DNA of 64,000 bases from Chloroflexota bacterium (GTDB lineage Bacteria; Chloroflexota; Chloroflexia; Chloroheliales; Chloroheliaceae): positions 1-64,000 of the forward strand of contig JAQBPB010000021.1 of the NCBI GenBank assembly GCA_028287745.1, given 5' to 3'. The position numbers were made by a program, and so were the translations under genes. Positions 44,060 through 52,999 of the stretch are shown piece by piece (within the stretch, counting starts at the first letter, position 1; the number at the start of each line of letters is the position of its first letter). The notes under the pieces are model-generated. The model was not told the DNA's origin. It did not search any database and saw only the letters and a program-made list of their open reading frames with translations.

Positions 44060-45145
44060 CTAGCTTTTGCCTGGTGTGTTATTGGAACCGGAAGGATTCT
44101 TGGGGTCATCCGAACGGGGCGACCTCTTGGTAAATAGCCCTCCGAAAAGCATGCGGCTGTAGGTGGAGCGTATTTCTTTGGTAGTCGGCATTGCTACATC
44201 ACCGGAGCGTTCGTCCTGTAGAGGTTGCTTGCGGCTGGCCTGCCAGCGTTCGCGGGTTTCAACGGCTTGCGACAGGTATTGTTCCAGGGGTGCTACATCC
44301 GAAAGAGATTCCGGTTTGGGCCGTCCGCGCTCGTCAAACAGGCCCGCTTCTTCAATAAGCTGGCGCAACTGGGTTAACTGCTGCTGGTAGCGGTCTATCC
44401 AGTTGATGATCGAGTCCGAATTGGTCCGGCAAATATCTACATGCATAGCCAGATTGCCCCCGGCCAGTCGGGTCGTATCCTTGAAGCCGGTGCTAGCCAG
44501 GCGGGACATTTCACGCCAGCCCGGGCTGGACCCGGCCAGGTTTACCAGGCCCACCGAAGTCAGGTAAGGCAGGTGGCTGATCGCGGCGGTATAGCTGTCA
44601 TGCTCGGCCGGGTCCATAAAGTAAGCGTTTGCGCCAAAGATATTTACCAGCCGGGTGACATTTTCAATCGCTTCTTCCGGCACGCCCGGGGCGGCCATCA
44701 GGCAGTAAGTGCAGTCCTTGAAAAGGGTCGCGTCGGCCTGTTCCAGCGAGGCGGTCTTACCGGCCATCGGGTGTCCGCCAACAAAACTGACCGTCGTCGG
44801 TAGCAATTCTTTGGCCCAATTCATTACCTGGCGCTTGGTGCTGCAGGTATCCGTAACAATCGCGCCCGGCTTGAGATGTTCTTTAATATCTTCGAATGTC
44901 TCGCGCACCGCCATGACCGGCGTAGCCACAATTACCAGGTCGGCGTCTTTAACGGCGTCCATCGGAGTAGCGACATACCGGTGGCAAACATTCATTTTTT
45001 CAGCCAGGGACCGCTGCTTACCTTTCGCATCAAAGCCGACCAGTTCCACATTGGCGGTTTGGCCTTCTTCCGTCTTAGACCAATTCTTCAGGGCCAGTCC
45101 TATGGATCCACCAATCAGGCCCAGGCCAATAATTGCTATTCTCAT
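44060..45145 (-). CDS. tyrA: Prephenate/arogenate dehydrogenase
   Basis: It catalyses the NAD(P)-dependent oxidative decarboxylation in tyrosine synthesis. GLGLIGGS at residues 7-14 binds the cofactor, the DTCSTKRQV and GGHPMAGK blocks hold the substrate-site His, and AAISHLPYL is the conserved second His motif. Length is 361 residues: the TyrA core of about 290 plus a Lys/Ser/Pro-rich, probably disordered C-terminal tail (SRMLFGGLFTKRSPRSDD). There is no fused chorismate mutase or ACT domain. It is a single gene with its own terminator. Confidence 0.9.
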   Translation of the reverse strand: MRIAIIGLGLIGGSIGLALKNWSKTEEGQTANVELVGFDAKGKQRSLAEKMNVCHRYVATPMDAVKDADLVIVATPVMAVRETFEDIKEHLKPGAIVTDTCSTKRQVMNWAKELLPTTVSFVGGHPMAGKTASLEQADATLFKDCTYCLMAAPGVPEEAIENVTRLVNIFGANAYFMDPAEHDSYTAAISHLPYLTSVGLVNLAGSSPGWREMSRLASTGFKDTTRLAGGNLAMHVDICRTNSDSIINWIDRYQQQLTQLRQLIEEAGLFDERGRPKPESLSDVAPLEQYLSQAVETRERWQASRKQPLQDERSGDVAMPTTKEIRSTYSRMLFGGLFTKRSPRSDDPKNPSGSNNTPGKS

Positions 45146-45307
45146 TCCTACTCCATTCTTTTCTTCTCATCTCATCTCTTGAACTAAAGGCAAGTTTAGT
45201 ACAGTATACAAAGAAAATAATAGAAAGGAAAATTTTCTTGAGGGGTGATCCTTGTCACATTTTGCTAAAATCTGAGACTTTTGGCCTTATATTAACGTAT
45301 AATTGAC

Positions 45308-45823
45308 ATGACGATGGAAGTCATACTATCATACGAGAAATGCAAAATAAAAATTCGTCTGAATCGGCGAAGGCATTACCGGCAAAAACAAATACCTACT
45401 GAAAGCGTGGATAGGTTGGATACCGATAAAATACGGGCAATTACATCTGCCCCTAATGAACCGGCTTTGCATTTTGCTGAGCAAGAAAAATTAGTCAGTG
45501 GCAAAAGCAAACTTCAGCGTTTGAGAGGGACAACTTCCCTGGCCGCTTCCGCTTTACTGGCCGGATCGTTGTTATTAAGTGCTTGCACCGATGACACTGA
45601 TGATTGTATTGTCACTACACCACCTACTAATGTTAAGACGAATTTAGTCTTACCGCCGATTAATAGCAGTTCCCAGGCTACTCCTGCCCCTTCGCAACCT
45701 AATTCCAGCCAGTTCACCAGCGGAACTAGCAGTAGTGCTAACCAGACTTATTGCCGCAGCCGCCGGACCGGCGGTTTTTACTGGTATTCCGGGACTCGCT
45801 ACTATAGCAGTAGCGGTTCCTGA
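45308..45823 (+). CDS. Small lipoprotein (YgiB-position), start uncertain
   Basis: The frame contains a lipoprotein signal, SLAASALLAGSLLLSAC, at about residues 75-93, followed by a Ser/Pro/Thr linker and a Cys- and Tyr-rich C-terminus (YCRSRRTGGFYWYSGTRYY). If the ATG at 45308 is used, 74 basic residues precede the signal. A TATAAT lies at 45298-45303, too close for that ATG, so translation may begin at a TTG at 45521. It precedes an unknown gene and a glutathionylspermidine-synthase-like gene; the E. coli pair ygiB-ygiC also joins a lipoprotein to such an enzyme, but I see no sequence match to YgiB. Confidence 0.5.
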   Translation: MTMEVILSYEKCKIKIRLNRRRHYRQKQIPTESVDRLDTDKIRAITSAPNEPALHFAEQEKLVSGKSKLQRLRGTTSLAASALLAGSLLLSACTDDTDDCIVTTPPTNVKTNLVLPPINSSSQATPAPSQPNSSQFTSGTSSSANQTYCRSRRTGGFYWYSGTRYYSSSGS

Positions 45824-45841
45824 CCTGCGGCTAGCTAATTA

Positions 45842-46561
45842 ATGCTTATGCCAGAAATCACTTCGCCAGGGCCGAAATCTCCACGACCCATGTCGCTGTT
45901 GCGGCGCTGGAAAAATGCCGCCGGACCGCTGGCAGGCTGGTATATTCCAGCCGCACCGTTTACCGCTTTAGAACTTTATGGCTCACCTCAAATCCCTTTA
46001 CGCGAACGCATGAACCCGGCGCGCCTTGACAGCCTGGGCCATTCGCTGGCCCAACGCTTGATGCTGACCGAACAGGGCCAGGCTGTCCAGAGTGGCGAAG
46101 CCGCCATGGTGATTGATTTACCAGGCGCAATTTCGGCTGCCCTGGGGTTGGGCCTACAAGAGGTTGGCATAACCCCGGTTTTACTCTTTAACGGACTCTA
46201 CCGGCCGGACTCGTTCATTGAAGGCAAAAACAGCTTGCCCGCCATTATTCGCTATGGTAGTAAATTAAAGCCCTGGTCCGGCCAGCCGGGTTACGCTTTC
46301 TTGCTTGAAAGAGAGCGCACCGGCCCGGAGCCGCCTGACATAATGTCTTTGTGGCGCACTTTCGATAACCGCTATCACGCGGGCGTACATCTTTTCCCAC
46401 CTTTTGAAAAACTTAAAAATAGCGGCGTCACGGCTTTTATTGACCTGCGGCTGGCCGGAGACGAGTTACCCAATGATGCCAACCGCTTTTACCGGGAGGC
46501 GGCGCGGTCCGGTTTGGATGTTTTCCAGGCGGCCCTGCCCGCTGATTGGTTACTGGATTAA
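45842..46561 (+). CDS. Hypothetical protein, 239 aa
   Basis: I do not recognise the family. It is a soluble alpha/beta-type protein with MVIDLPGAISAALGLGLQEVGITPVLLFNGLYRP and TAFIDLRLAGDELPNDANRFY in outline, and no signal or membrane helix. ATGs at 45842 and 45848 are both possible. It lies 18 bases after the lipoprotein gene and 14 bases before the likely ATG of the next gene, so all three genes should be one operon. Confidence 0.65.
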   Translation: MLMPEITSPGPKSPRPMSLLRRWKNAAGPLAGWYIPAAPFTALELYGSPQIPLRERMNPARLDSLGHSLAQRLMLTEQGQAVQSGEAAMVIDLPGAISAALGLGLQEVGITPVLLFNGLYRPDSFIEGKNSLPAIIRYGSKLKPWSGQPGYAFLLERERTGPEPPDIMSLWRTFDNRYHAGVHLFPPFEKLKNSGVTAFIDLRLAGDELPNDANRFYREAARSGLDVFQAALPADWLLD

Positions 46562-46575
46562 AAGGTACATCAACG

Positions 46576-47892
46576 ATGAGAAGCCTGGCTCAACAGCTAC
46601 ACCACCGTTACTCACCCCGGCGTTTTTGCGCTATGGTCCGCATTTTGAATGAACACGCCTCTCTGCACGACGGTCTTTTCGAGAGCAATGTCTACGGGCG
46701 GCCCTATGTAAGCTTTGGCGGATTGGTCCTGAGCCAGGCTGAACGGACCGAACTGGCCGACCTGACCAACATTTTCAATGACATTTACACCACAGCGATG
46801 GCCGCAATTGTCCGGGAAAGTTCCGCGACTTTGCGTTCGTTGGGCTGGCCGGAAAACCTGGAACACACCCTCCGGCGCGAACCGCTCAACCGCTTTCTAA
46901 CTCCACTTGGCCGCTTTGATTTTGCCCTGGATACGGCCGGGGTCTGGCGCCTGATGGAATTCAATAGCGATACGCCCAGCGGCGCCCAGGAGGTCACACA
47001 GGTTGAAGAACGGCAATTCCGCTATCTTCATCGCATTGACGCCCGTGTGGAGCGTCTGAACCCGGCTATAGAGACTTCTATGCGGCAGGCGCTGGTTGAT
47101 GAAGCCCTGTTTGCCCCTCAACCAGAAAACGTTCCACCCTCCGAAGGGCCAAGCCTGTTACCCAGGGTGGGCTTCCTGGTCCAGGGGCGCCACCTGACCG
47201 ACCTGGCCCAGGTAACTTACTATGCCGGTATCCTGAAAAAAGCCGGTTTGGAAACAATCGTAAGCGACATTTCCAATTTCAACTTGCTGGGCGGCCAGAT
47301 TTACCTGTTGGGCCAGCCGGTAGATGCGATTTACCGCCTGTTCCCGGTGGAAAATTTATCGGTAGAGCCGATTTTTGCGGCCTTCTTGCAATCGACCCTT
47401 AACGGCTGGCTGAAATCCCTTAACAACCTGCGCGGTTTTTTTGCCCAGAGTAAAGCCATCATGGCCTGGATCTGGCAAAACCGGGAAAATCCTGTCTTTA
47501 CCGGCCGGGAACAGGCTGTTATCGCCCGGCACCTGCCCGAAACTTACCTGGTGGAAACTTTACCGGAAGATTTTGATTACAGCAGCTATATTGTCAAGGA
47601 ATTTTACGGCCGGGAGGGTTCCGAGGTCTATAATGGGGCCGACCTTAGCCAGGAAGGCTGGCTGCAGTGCCGCGAATGGCGGACTTTTGTCGCCCAGAAG
47701 CGGATTGACATCGCCCCGGTCGAACACCTTTTGCCTGACGAAGAATGGCAAAAGGTCCTGCTGGTGGAAGCCTTTCCCTGTGTCGGCAGCTATATAATGG
47801 GCGGAAAGTGGGCCGGTTGCTATACCCGTATCGGTGGTCGCATCACGGATAGCTTTGCTCAATTTATTCCAACCCTGACCGAAACGGAATAA
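46576..47892 (+). CDS. Glutathionylspermidine synthase-like ATP-grasp protein (YgiC family)
   Basis: It matches the C-terminal synthetase of the GspS/YgiC/YjfC family, which forms an amide bond between a peptide and an amine using ATP. FDFALDTAGVWRLMEFNSDTPSGAQE in outline is the N-terminal block, YIVKEFYGREGSEVY and the C-terminal VGSYIMGGKWAGCYTRIGGRITD carry the ATP-grasp elements. I prefer the ATG at 46576 (AAAGGT upstream) over the TTG at 46546 that overlaps the previous gene. Real substrates in such orphans are unknown. Its last codons (TETE stop) coincide with the first unit of the repeat array that follows. Confidence 0.78.
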   Translation: MRSLAQQLHHRYSPRRFCAMVRILNEHASLHDGLFESNVYGRPYVSFGGLVLSQAERTELADLTNIFNDIYTTAMAAIVRESSATLRSLGWPENLEHTLRREPLNRFLTPLGRFDFALDTAGVWRLMEFNSDTPSGAQEVTQVEERQFRYLHRIDARVERLNPAIETSMRQALVDEALFAPQPENVPPSEGPSLLPRVGFLVQGRHLTDLAQVTYYAGILKKAGLETIVSDISNFNLLGGQIYLLGQPVDAIYRLFPVENLSVEPIFAAFLQSTLNGWLKSLNNLRGFFAQSKAIMAWIWQNRENPVFTGREQAVIARHLPETYLVETLPEDFDYSSYIVKEFYGREGSEVYNGADLSQEGWLQCREWRTFVAQKRIDIAPVEHLLPDEEWQKVLLVEAFPCVGSYIMGGKWAGCYTRIGGRITDSFAQFIPTLTETE

Positions 47893-48247
47893 TTTTACTC
47901 CGGAAATTAATGGTCGCCCAAACGGCATAAATTAACTCTTAGATTTTATCTTTGCCAGAACGGAATATTTTTGGGTTAAAAGTTTTAGAATTCTAATCGC
48001 CGCCCAAAAGGAATAAATTAAGTGTAAATCCCAGGAATTCTATCCCTACCGAAACGGAATAATTTAATTTCAGAATTCAGGAATTCTTACCTCTGCCGAA
48101 ACAGAATAAATAGTTTCGGGCCAAAAAAATATTCTTTACCGAAACGGAATAAATAGAAGTAGCCCAAAAATATTCCAATTCGGTAAATGTTGCATAAAAG
48201 CATTTGAAATTAATTATTCCAATCGGGTAAAGATTGGAATAATTAAT
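47879..48247 (+). repeat. Array of about ten degenerate 19-bp units ending in a 16-bp palindrome
   Basis: The unit is roughly GCCGAAACGGAATAAATTA. Direct copies lie at 47879-47897 (inside the gene end), 47916-47934, 47954-47972, 48002-48020, 48048-48066, 48095-48113 and 48138-48156; inverted copies at 48171-48185 and 48213-48230; a last direct copy at 48228-48246. Spacing is 37-48 bases, and GAATTC recurs between several units. The last two copies form a perfect palindrome, arms 48209-48224 and 48232-48247, 7-base centre, just before the Shine-Dalgarno of the next gene. It looks like a multi-site protein-binding array. Confidence 0.7.
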
Positions 48248-48268
48248 AATAAGGATGACGGTACAAAT

Positions 48269-49279
48269 ATGAGCCAGCAAATCTCCGGTAGTTTTTTAGG
48301 GCCATTGCTTAAACAAAATTATTCCGTTACGGTCAGCGGCGAACCGGAGCTACTTCACGAACGGGACGGCCAGCGGGTCTTTAAGGTCGATCTGACTACC
48401 GGGGAAGCTTTGACGGTGCGGCTGTGTACCTTCCACCGCTCGCAGGACCGCGTCCTGGCCGATACCGGGGCTTTGTACTTCCTTAACCAGGCGGGCTTTC
48501 CGGCGCCTCACCTGCGCCTGACAACCGGTGGCGAGCGAATATTCCAATGGCAGGCGGGCTGCTGGGGCTACGTCCAGGACTTTATAGAAGGCGAAAACCC
48601 TTTTATGGACCTGGAAACCCTGGCCGAAGTAGGCCATCTGCTGGGACGCCTGCACAAAATGGCAAACTCTATTGAAAATTACCCGGTTGAGGTAGGCTGG
48701 TTGGAAGAACTGCCGGTGTCGATTCACCGGGCCGGGGCGGCCTCGGCTACTAAGGAATGGTCAGTTAAAGCGGCCGAAATTGCCCATAATCTAAGCACTC
48801 TGCCGGTGGAAGACTTAAAGCGGCTGCCTTACGGCTTGTTGCATACCGATGTCCACGAAGGCAATCTTTTACGGGGGACCGACGGCCGCCTGTACATGCT
48901 GGATTGGGAAGACGCCGGGTTAGGCCAGGCGATTTTTGACCTGGCCCTGGTGCTGGGCTGGAACTGTGTCTGGCAAAACAGCGCCGGGATGTTGAAGCCA
49001 AACCAGCCGCCCGAACTTTATGACTTTGACGAAGAATACTGCCGGACTTTACTGGGTAACTACCAGCAAGAGCGGCCCCTTTCCCAGTTAGAGCGGCAAA
49101 TGCTCGGTCCGGCCATCCGGTTCGTTTTGGGCTGGTTCGCCGCCCGCGATATAGAACGCGAACTGGACGAACCGGGCATCAGCGAGGGCCTGGCCTTTAC
49201 CAACTGGGCGATTGTACGGAGTGTTACGCCCGAATGGGCCGCTACCCTGACCCGCTGGGCCACTGAAACCGCCAGCTAG
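48269..49279 (+). CDS. APH/choline kinase-like phosphotransferase
   Basis: A 336-residue kinase of the aminoglycoside phosphotransferase/homoserine kinase fold. The catalytic loop is LLHTDVHEGNLL (H-x-D-x4-N) and the metal site LDWEDAG. An N-terminal VFKVDLTTGEALTVRLC supplies the beta strands around the ATP-binding Lys/Arg. The branch resembles SrkA/YihE-like protein kinases, but the substrate is not inferable. AAGGA precedes the ATG at 48269. Its leader contains the palindrome that ends the repeat array. Confidence 0.8.
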   Translation: MSQQISGSFLGPLLKQNYSVTVSGEPELLHERDGQRVFKVDLTTGEALTVRLCTFHRSQDRVLADTGALYFLNQAGFPAPHLRLTTGGERIFQWQAGCWGYVQDFIEGENPFMDLETLAEVGHLLGRLHKMANSIENYPVEVGWLEELPVSIHRAGAASATKEWSVKAAEIAHNLSTLPVEDLKRLPYGLLHTDVHEGNLLRGTDGRLYMLDWEDAGLGQAIFDLALVLGWNCVWQNSAGMLKPNQPPELYDFDEEYCRTLLGNYQQERPLSQLERQMLGPAIRFVLGWFAARDIERELDEPGISEGLAFTNWAIVRSVTPEWAATLTRWATETAS

Positions 49280-49604
49280 TTTTATTGGTTTAGATTATCC
49301 GTTAAATTCTGGATAGTAGTAACAAAACCAGGCTGGTACAGCCAAAGCACATAGAATATCATCAAAAGTTTTAGGTGGTTTTTTCAAATCTGCCGCTTGT
49401 TCCCGAAGAATTTGTATTACGCCTTCAGGATCAGGGAAAACTGATCCATTAAAAATCACCAGGCTTTTTAGCCTGAATCTTATAGCGGTCTAAAGCCGTA
49501 CTGAATGATGTATCTAACACAACCTTAAAAGAGGATATTTCCTAGAATCTCCTTTGAGTCTTGTTGTAAACAGCTAGTCATAATACTCATACCGGCTAAG
49601 TTAA
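49280..49604 (-). other. Intergenic region with a possible decayed small gene on the minus strand
   Basis: On the minus strand an open frame from a GTG at 49459 to a stop at 49295 encodes 54 residues that look protein-like (DPEGVIQILREQAADLKKPP, then WFCYYYPEFNG). It has no Shine-Dalgarno. In the neighbouring frame just upstream (about 49455-49535) another protein-like piece ends in DRYKIQAKKPGDF. The two together suggest the frameshifted remnant of a short gene. Nothing else is seen. Confidence 0.25.
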
Positions 49605-51356
49605 TCAGGCCATCTTTTGTTGGGCCGCCGCGTCCAGTCCTAACTCCTTGACGGATTGCTGGCGCATCAGGAATTTTTGTATTTTGCCGGTAACCGTCAT
49701 CGGGAAAGCCTCGGTAAACTTGAAGTAGCGCGGCACTTTGAAATGAGCAATCTGGCCTTTGCAGAAAGCTTTTAGCTCGTCCTCCGTGACCGTTTCGCCG
49801 GGTTTTAGCTTGACCCAGGCCATTATTTCTTCGCCGTACTTCTGGTCCGGCACCCCGATAACCTGTACATCCGAAATCCTGGGATGCTGGTACAGAAATT
49901 CCTCTACTTCACGCGGGTAGACATTTTCTCCGCCCCGGATAATCATGTCTTTAATCCGGCCGACAATATTGACATAGCCCTGGCTGTCCATTGTCGCCAG
50001 GTCGCCGGTATGCATCCAGCGGGCCTCGTCTATGGCACTTTTGGTTGCTTCCGGGTTGTTCCAGTAGCCGGGCATCACACTGTAGCCGCGCGTGCATAAC
50101 TCGCCGGTTTCGCCCACCGGCACGACTTTACCGGTAGCCGGGTCAACTATTTTTACCTCAACGTGCGGGTGGACCTGCCCGACGGTTGAAACCTGTTTTT
50201 CCAGGGGGGTACCGATTTTAGTCTGGGTACTGACCGGGCTGGTTTCGGTCATGCCGTAGCAGATTTCAACATCTCGCATATTCATCAGGCTCTGGACCTT
50301 TTTCATAACTTCGGTCGGGCAGGGCGACCCGGCCATAACGCCCGTCCGCAGCGATGAAAAATCGAACTTACTGAAGTCAGGATGCTCCAACTCGGCAATA
50401 AACATGGTCGGCACCCCATAGAGCGAGGTACATTTTTCCTCCTGAACCGCTTGCATTACGGCCAGTGGGTCAAAAGCTTCCGAAGGGTAGACCATTGTCG
50501 CGCCGTGGGTAACGCAGCCCAGGTTGCCCATCACCATGCCAAAGCAGTGATAGAGCGGCACCGGAATACAAATCCGGTCCTTATGGGTAATATTTTGTAA
50601 CCCGGCAACGAAATAGCCGTTGTTCAAAATGTTGTGGTGGGTGAGGGTGGCGCCTTTGGGAAAGCCGGTGGTGCCGCTGGTGTACTGGATATTTATCGGG
50701 TCATCAAACTCCTGCTCCAACTGCCGCCCGGCCAGGGCCTGCTCGGTTATAGCGCCCGCCATATCCATTACATTGTCCCAGGTAAACATCCCGGCTGAAG
50801 TTTCCTGGCCCAGGCGAATAACTGTCCGCAATTCGGGAAATTTAGCGGCCTGAAGCTGGCCGGGTTGGGCTTCTTTCAACTCGGGGCAGAGGTCGTAAAG
50901 CATCTGGGTATAGTTGGAGGTTTTGAACTGCGGCGCGGTAATTAGAGCCGTACAACCGGATTGCCGCAGGGCATATTCCAGCTCGTTCAGGCGGTAGGCT
51001 GGGTTGATATTGACCAGGATAATGCCAATTTTGCTGGTAGCAAACTGGGTGATGACCCACTCGGCGTTGTTAGGCGACCAGATGCCAATCCGCTGACCTT
51101 TTTGCAGGCCCAGTTGCATCAAACCCCTGGCAAAACGGTTAACTTCAGCCTGTAATTGCCGGTACGTTAGCCGTATGCCCTGGTGGCGTGAGATCAGGGC
51201 CTCGTTATCAGGGTACTTCCCGGCTGTCCGGTCGAACATATCGCCAATTGTAATACCCAGTAAAGGGACATCGCTGGTGCCGCTGGCGTAGCTGAATTGG
51301 GGTGCACTGATTTCCTGGCCGGGCTGCTCTGCCCGGATTTGATCTTCTACCTGCAT
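49605..51356 (-). CDS. AMP-binding acyl-CoA synthetase (long/medium-chain fatty acid-CoA ligase type)
   Basis: An adenylate-forming enzyme of 583 residues that activates a carboxylic acid as acyl-AMP and then acyl-Co[21 protein letters not shown] in outline is the AMP-binding motif, YGMTETSP the A5 motif, [20 protein letters not shown] the A7-A8 hinge region and GKIQKF the A10 Lys. It resembles FadD-like fatty-acyl-CoA synthases with broad chain length. GGGAGGT precedes the ATG at 51356, 25 bases after clpP, so both are in one operon. Confidence 0.88.
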   Translation of the reverse strand: MQVEDQIRAEQPGQEISAPQFSYASGTSDVPLLGITIGDMFDRTAGKYPDNEALISRHQGIRLTYRQLQAEVNRFARGLMQLGLQKGQRIGIWSPNNAEWVITQFATSKIGIILVNINPAYRLNELEYALRQSGCTALITAPQFKTSNYTQMLYDLCPELKEAQPGQLQAAKFPELRTVIRLGQETSAGMFTWDNVMDMAGAITEQALAGRQLEQEFDDPINIQYTSGTTGFPKGATLTHHNILNNGYFVAGLQNITHKDRICIPVPLYHCFGMVMGNLGCVTHGATMVYPSEAFDPLAVMQAVQEEKCTSLYGVPTMFIAELEHPDFSKFDFSSLRTGVMAGSPCPTEVMKKVQSLMNMRDVEICYGMTETSPVSTQTKIGTPLEKQVSTVGQVHPHVEVKIVDPATGKVVPVGETGELCTRGYSVMPGYWNNPEATKSAIDEARWMHTGDLATMDSQGYVNIVGRIKDMIIRGGENVYPREVEEFLYQHPRISDVQVIGVPDQKYGEEIMAWVKLKPGETVTEDELKAFCKGQIAHFKVPRYFKFTEAFPMTVTGKIQKFLMRQQSVKELGLDAAAQQKMA

Positions 51357-51381
51357 TGTAGAAACCTCCCGGTAACTAAAA

Positions 51382-51996
51382 CTACAAAATGGGATTCTTG
51401 GTCAAAATCTCATCAATTAAGCCGTATTCAACCGCTTCTTCCGGCGTGAAGTAGCGGTCCCGCTCCAGGTCGGACGCGATTTTTTCGTAAGACTGGCCGG
51501 TATGCAAAGCCATGATCTTTTTGATTTTATTTTCAATAGCCAGCAGGTGTTTGGCCTGAATCTGGACATCCGGCGAAGAAGTGGGCCCGGTGAAACCCTG
51601 CCATAAAGCCGGGTGCTGGTGAATAATCGCGTTAGGTAGCGCATAGCGCTTGCCTTTGGCCCCGGCGCAAAGCAGGACGGTCGCCATACTATAAGCTCCA
51701 CCGGCGCAAATTGTCACAACGTCCGGCTGGATAAACTGCATCGTATCGTAGATACCCAGGCCGTCGGCGACCGAACCGCCCGGACTGTTGATATACATGT
51801 AAATATCTTCCTGTGGATCATCATGCTCAAGGAAAAGCAACTGGGCCATTACCACGTTGGCTACCTCGGCGTCTATGGGCGTACCCAGCCAGATAATACG
51901 GTCTTTGAGCAGGCGGGTATAAACGTCCATCGACATTTCGCCACGTGGCGTTTTCTCGATGACCTGGGGATGTCCGGAATTCATAGGGAAAATCAT
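51382..51996 (-). CDS. clpP: ATP-dependent Clp protease proteolytic subunit
   Basis: A 204-residue serine peptidase that forms the ClpP barrel. The triad can be placed at Ser103 (GGAYSMAT), His126 (NAIIHQHPA) and Asp180 (LERDRYFT). INSPGGSV and the YINSPGG oxyanion segment are intact. The block after His is [11 protein letters not shown] instead of the usual MIHQPxGG, so this is a divergent ClpP paralogue rather than the housekeeping type. GGAG lies 10 bases upstream of the ATG. clpX and a second clpP are not in the window. Confidence 0.88.
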   Translation of the reverse strand: MIFPMNSGHPQVIEKTPRGEMSMDVYTRLLKDRIIWLGTPIDAEVANVVMAQLLFLEHDDPQEDIYMYINSPGGSVADGLGIYDTMQFIQPDVVTICAGGAYSMATVLLCAGAKGKRYALPNAIIHQHPALWQGFTGPTSSPDVQIQAKHLLAIENKIKKIMALHTGQSYEKIASDLERDRYFTPEEAVEYGLIDEILTKNPIL

Positions 51997-52050
51997 CAGT
52001 TGCTCCTTGATTGTTGAGGAATCTGGAAAATTTACGCCTGAAAGATCAGT

Positions 52051-52090
52051 AAAAAAAGGGCCTATGTTATCTTCAAAGATAGCATAGGCC
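52051..52090 (-). terminator. Intrinsic terminator of the glycosylase/acyltransferase operon
   Basis: Read on the minus strand, a 14-bp stem (one G-U pair; arms 52059-52072 and 52077-52090, TCAA loop) is followed by seven T. It lies 28 bases past the stop at 52118. Confidence 0.85.
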
Positions 52091-52117
52091 GGTTTATAAC
52101 GTCAACCAGGCGGCGTT

Positions 52118-52999
52118 TTATTCGCAGTCGGGCCAGATTGGCTGCATTACGACCCATTGTTCAGGAGTACGCCGGATCATTTTTTCAATTTCACCGGTCA
52201 TTCGACTGGCTATCCGGGCGACATCGGCTTCTCTATCGCCGGTGTTTTCCGGTATAAACATATCGTCTTTGTTGAAATCAATATAGTATTTAAGGCCCTT
52301 ACGGTATACATTGACCGTGGCTACCGGGGCGCCTGTCCGCAAGGCCAGGTCGGCTGTGCCCATCGGTAACTTTGCTTTAGCGCCAAAGAATTCCTGCTCA
52401 ACCCCGTTTCCGATCACATCCCGGTCTATCGCGCTACAAATCAAATTTCGCGGCTGTTTGACTGCCCTGAAGATCTGGCGCATTTCCGGACTGGACACTG
52501 AAATGGTGTGGCACCGGGGGTCGAACTGGCGCAAGCTGCGGATTAAATCAAAAAGTTCCGGCGGTTCAATTGGTTCCACCAGCAAATACATATCAACATC
52601 GTTATAGCTGCAGACCTGGCCACATAAGCTAAAACTGCCTACGTGCGGTGTATAAATGAGGATACCTTTTTTACCCAGGCTGGCTGCCTTTTCCAATACT
52701 TCCGGCAGGCCGGTTACCGTGATCATCCGGCCCAATTTATCATGGGGGATTTTAGTCACTCGCAGCAAGTCGTAATAATTGAGCAGAAAATGATGAAATA
52801 TCCCACGAGCAACCTTTTTACGTTCTTTCAAAGGTTTATCGGCCAGGGCGTAAGAAAGGTTACACAACACTACCCGGCGTTTAGCAGGCATCAGATAATA
52901 CAAAACTATTCCGATCAGTTTACATACCCAGTAAACCGGCCGTTCGGGTAGTAACGGCGCTATTCTGGAACCCCATAAAAAGAGATGATAGGCACTCAT
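52118..52999 (-). CDS. LpxL/HtrB-like acyltransferase homologue lacking the catalytic acid
   Basis: A 293-residue member of the lysophospholipid acyltransferase group (lipid A acyltransferase/PatA). The fold is clear from YWVCKLIGIVLYYLMPAKRRVVLCNLSYA in outline and the C-terminal RRTPEQWVVMQPIW. The catalytic HX4D/E motif reads H119-VGSF-S124, so the acidic residue is replaced by Ser. It may be inactive, use another residue, or act as partner of the upstream paralogue, whose motif is intact. Its ATG overlaps that gene's TGA (ATGA), so the two are translationally coupled. Confidence 0.8.
   Translation of the reverse strand: MSAYHLFLWGSRIAPLLPERPVYWVCKLIGIVLYYLMPAKRRVVLCNLSYALADKPLKERKKVARGIFHHFLLNYYDLLRVTKIPHDKLGRMITVTGLPEVLEKAASLGKKGILIYTPHVGSFSLCGQVCSYNDVDMYLLVEPIEPPELFDLIRSLRQFDPRCHTISVSSPEMRQIFRAVKQPRNLICSAIDRDVIGNGVEQEFFGAKAKLPMGTADLALRTGAPVATVNVYRKGLKYYIDFNKDDMFIPENTGDREADVARIASRMTGEIEKMIRRTPEQWVVMQPIWPDCE

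Noticed and set aside
43827..44063. 78-codon plus-strand ORF
   Set aside because: It contains the tyrA terminator hairpin, overlaps the tyrA 3' end and has an unlikely Arg/Cys-rich composition.
47879..48247. CRISPR array
   Set aside because: Units are short, degenerate and in both orientations, the first is coding, spacers are of unequal length, and no cas gene is nearby.
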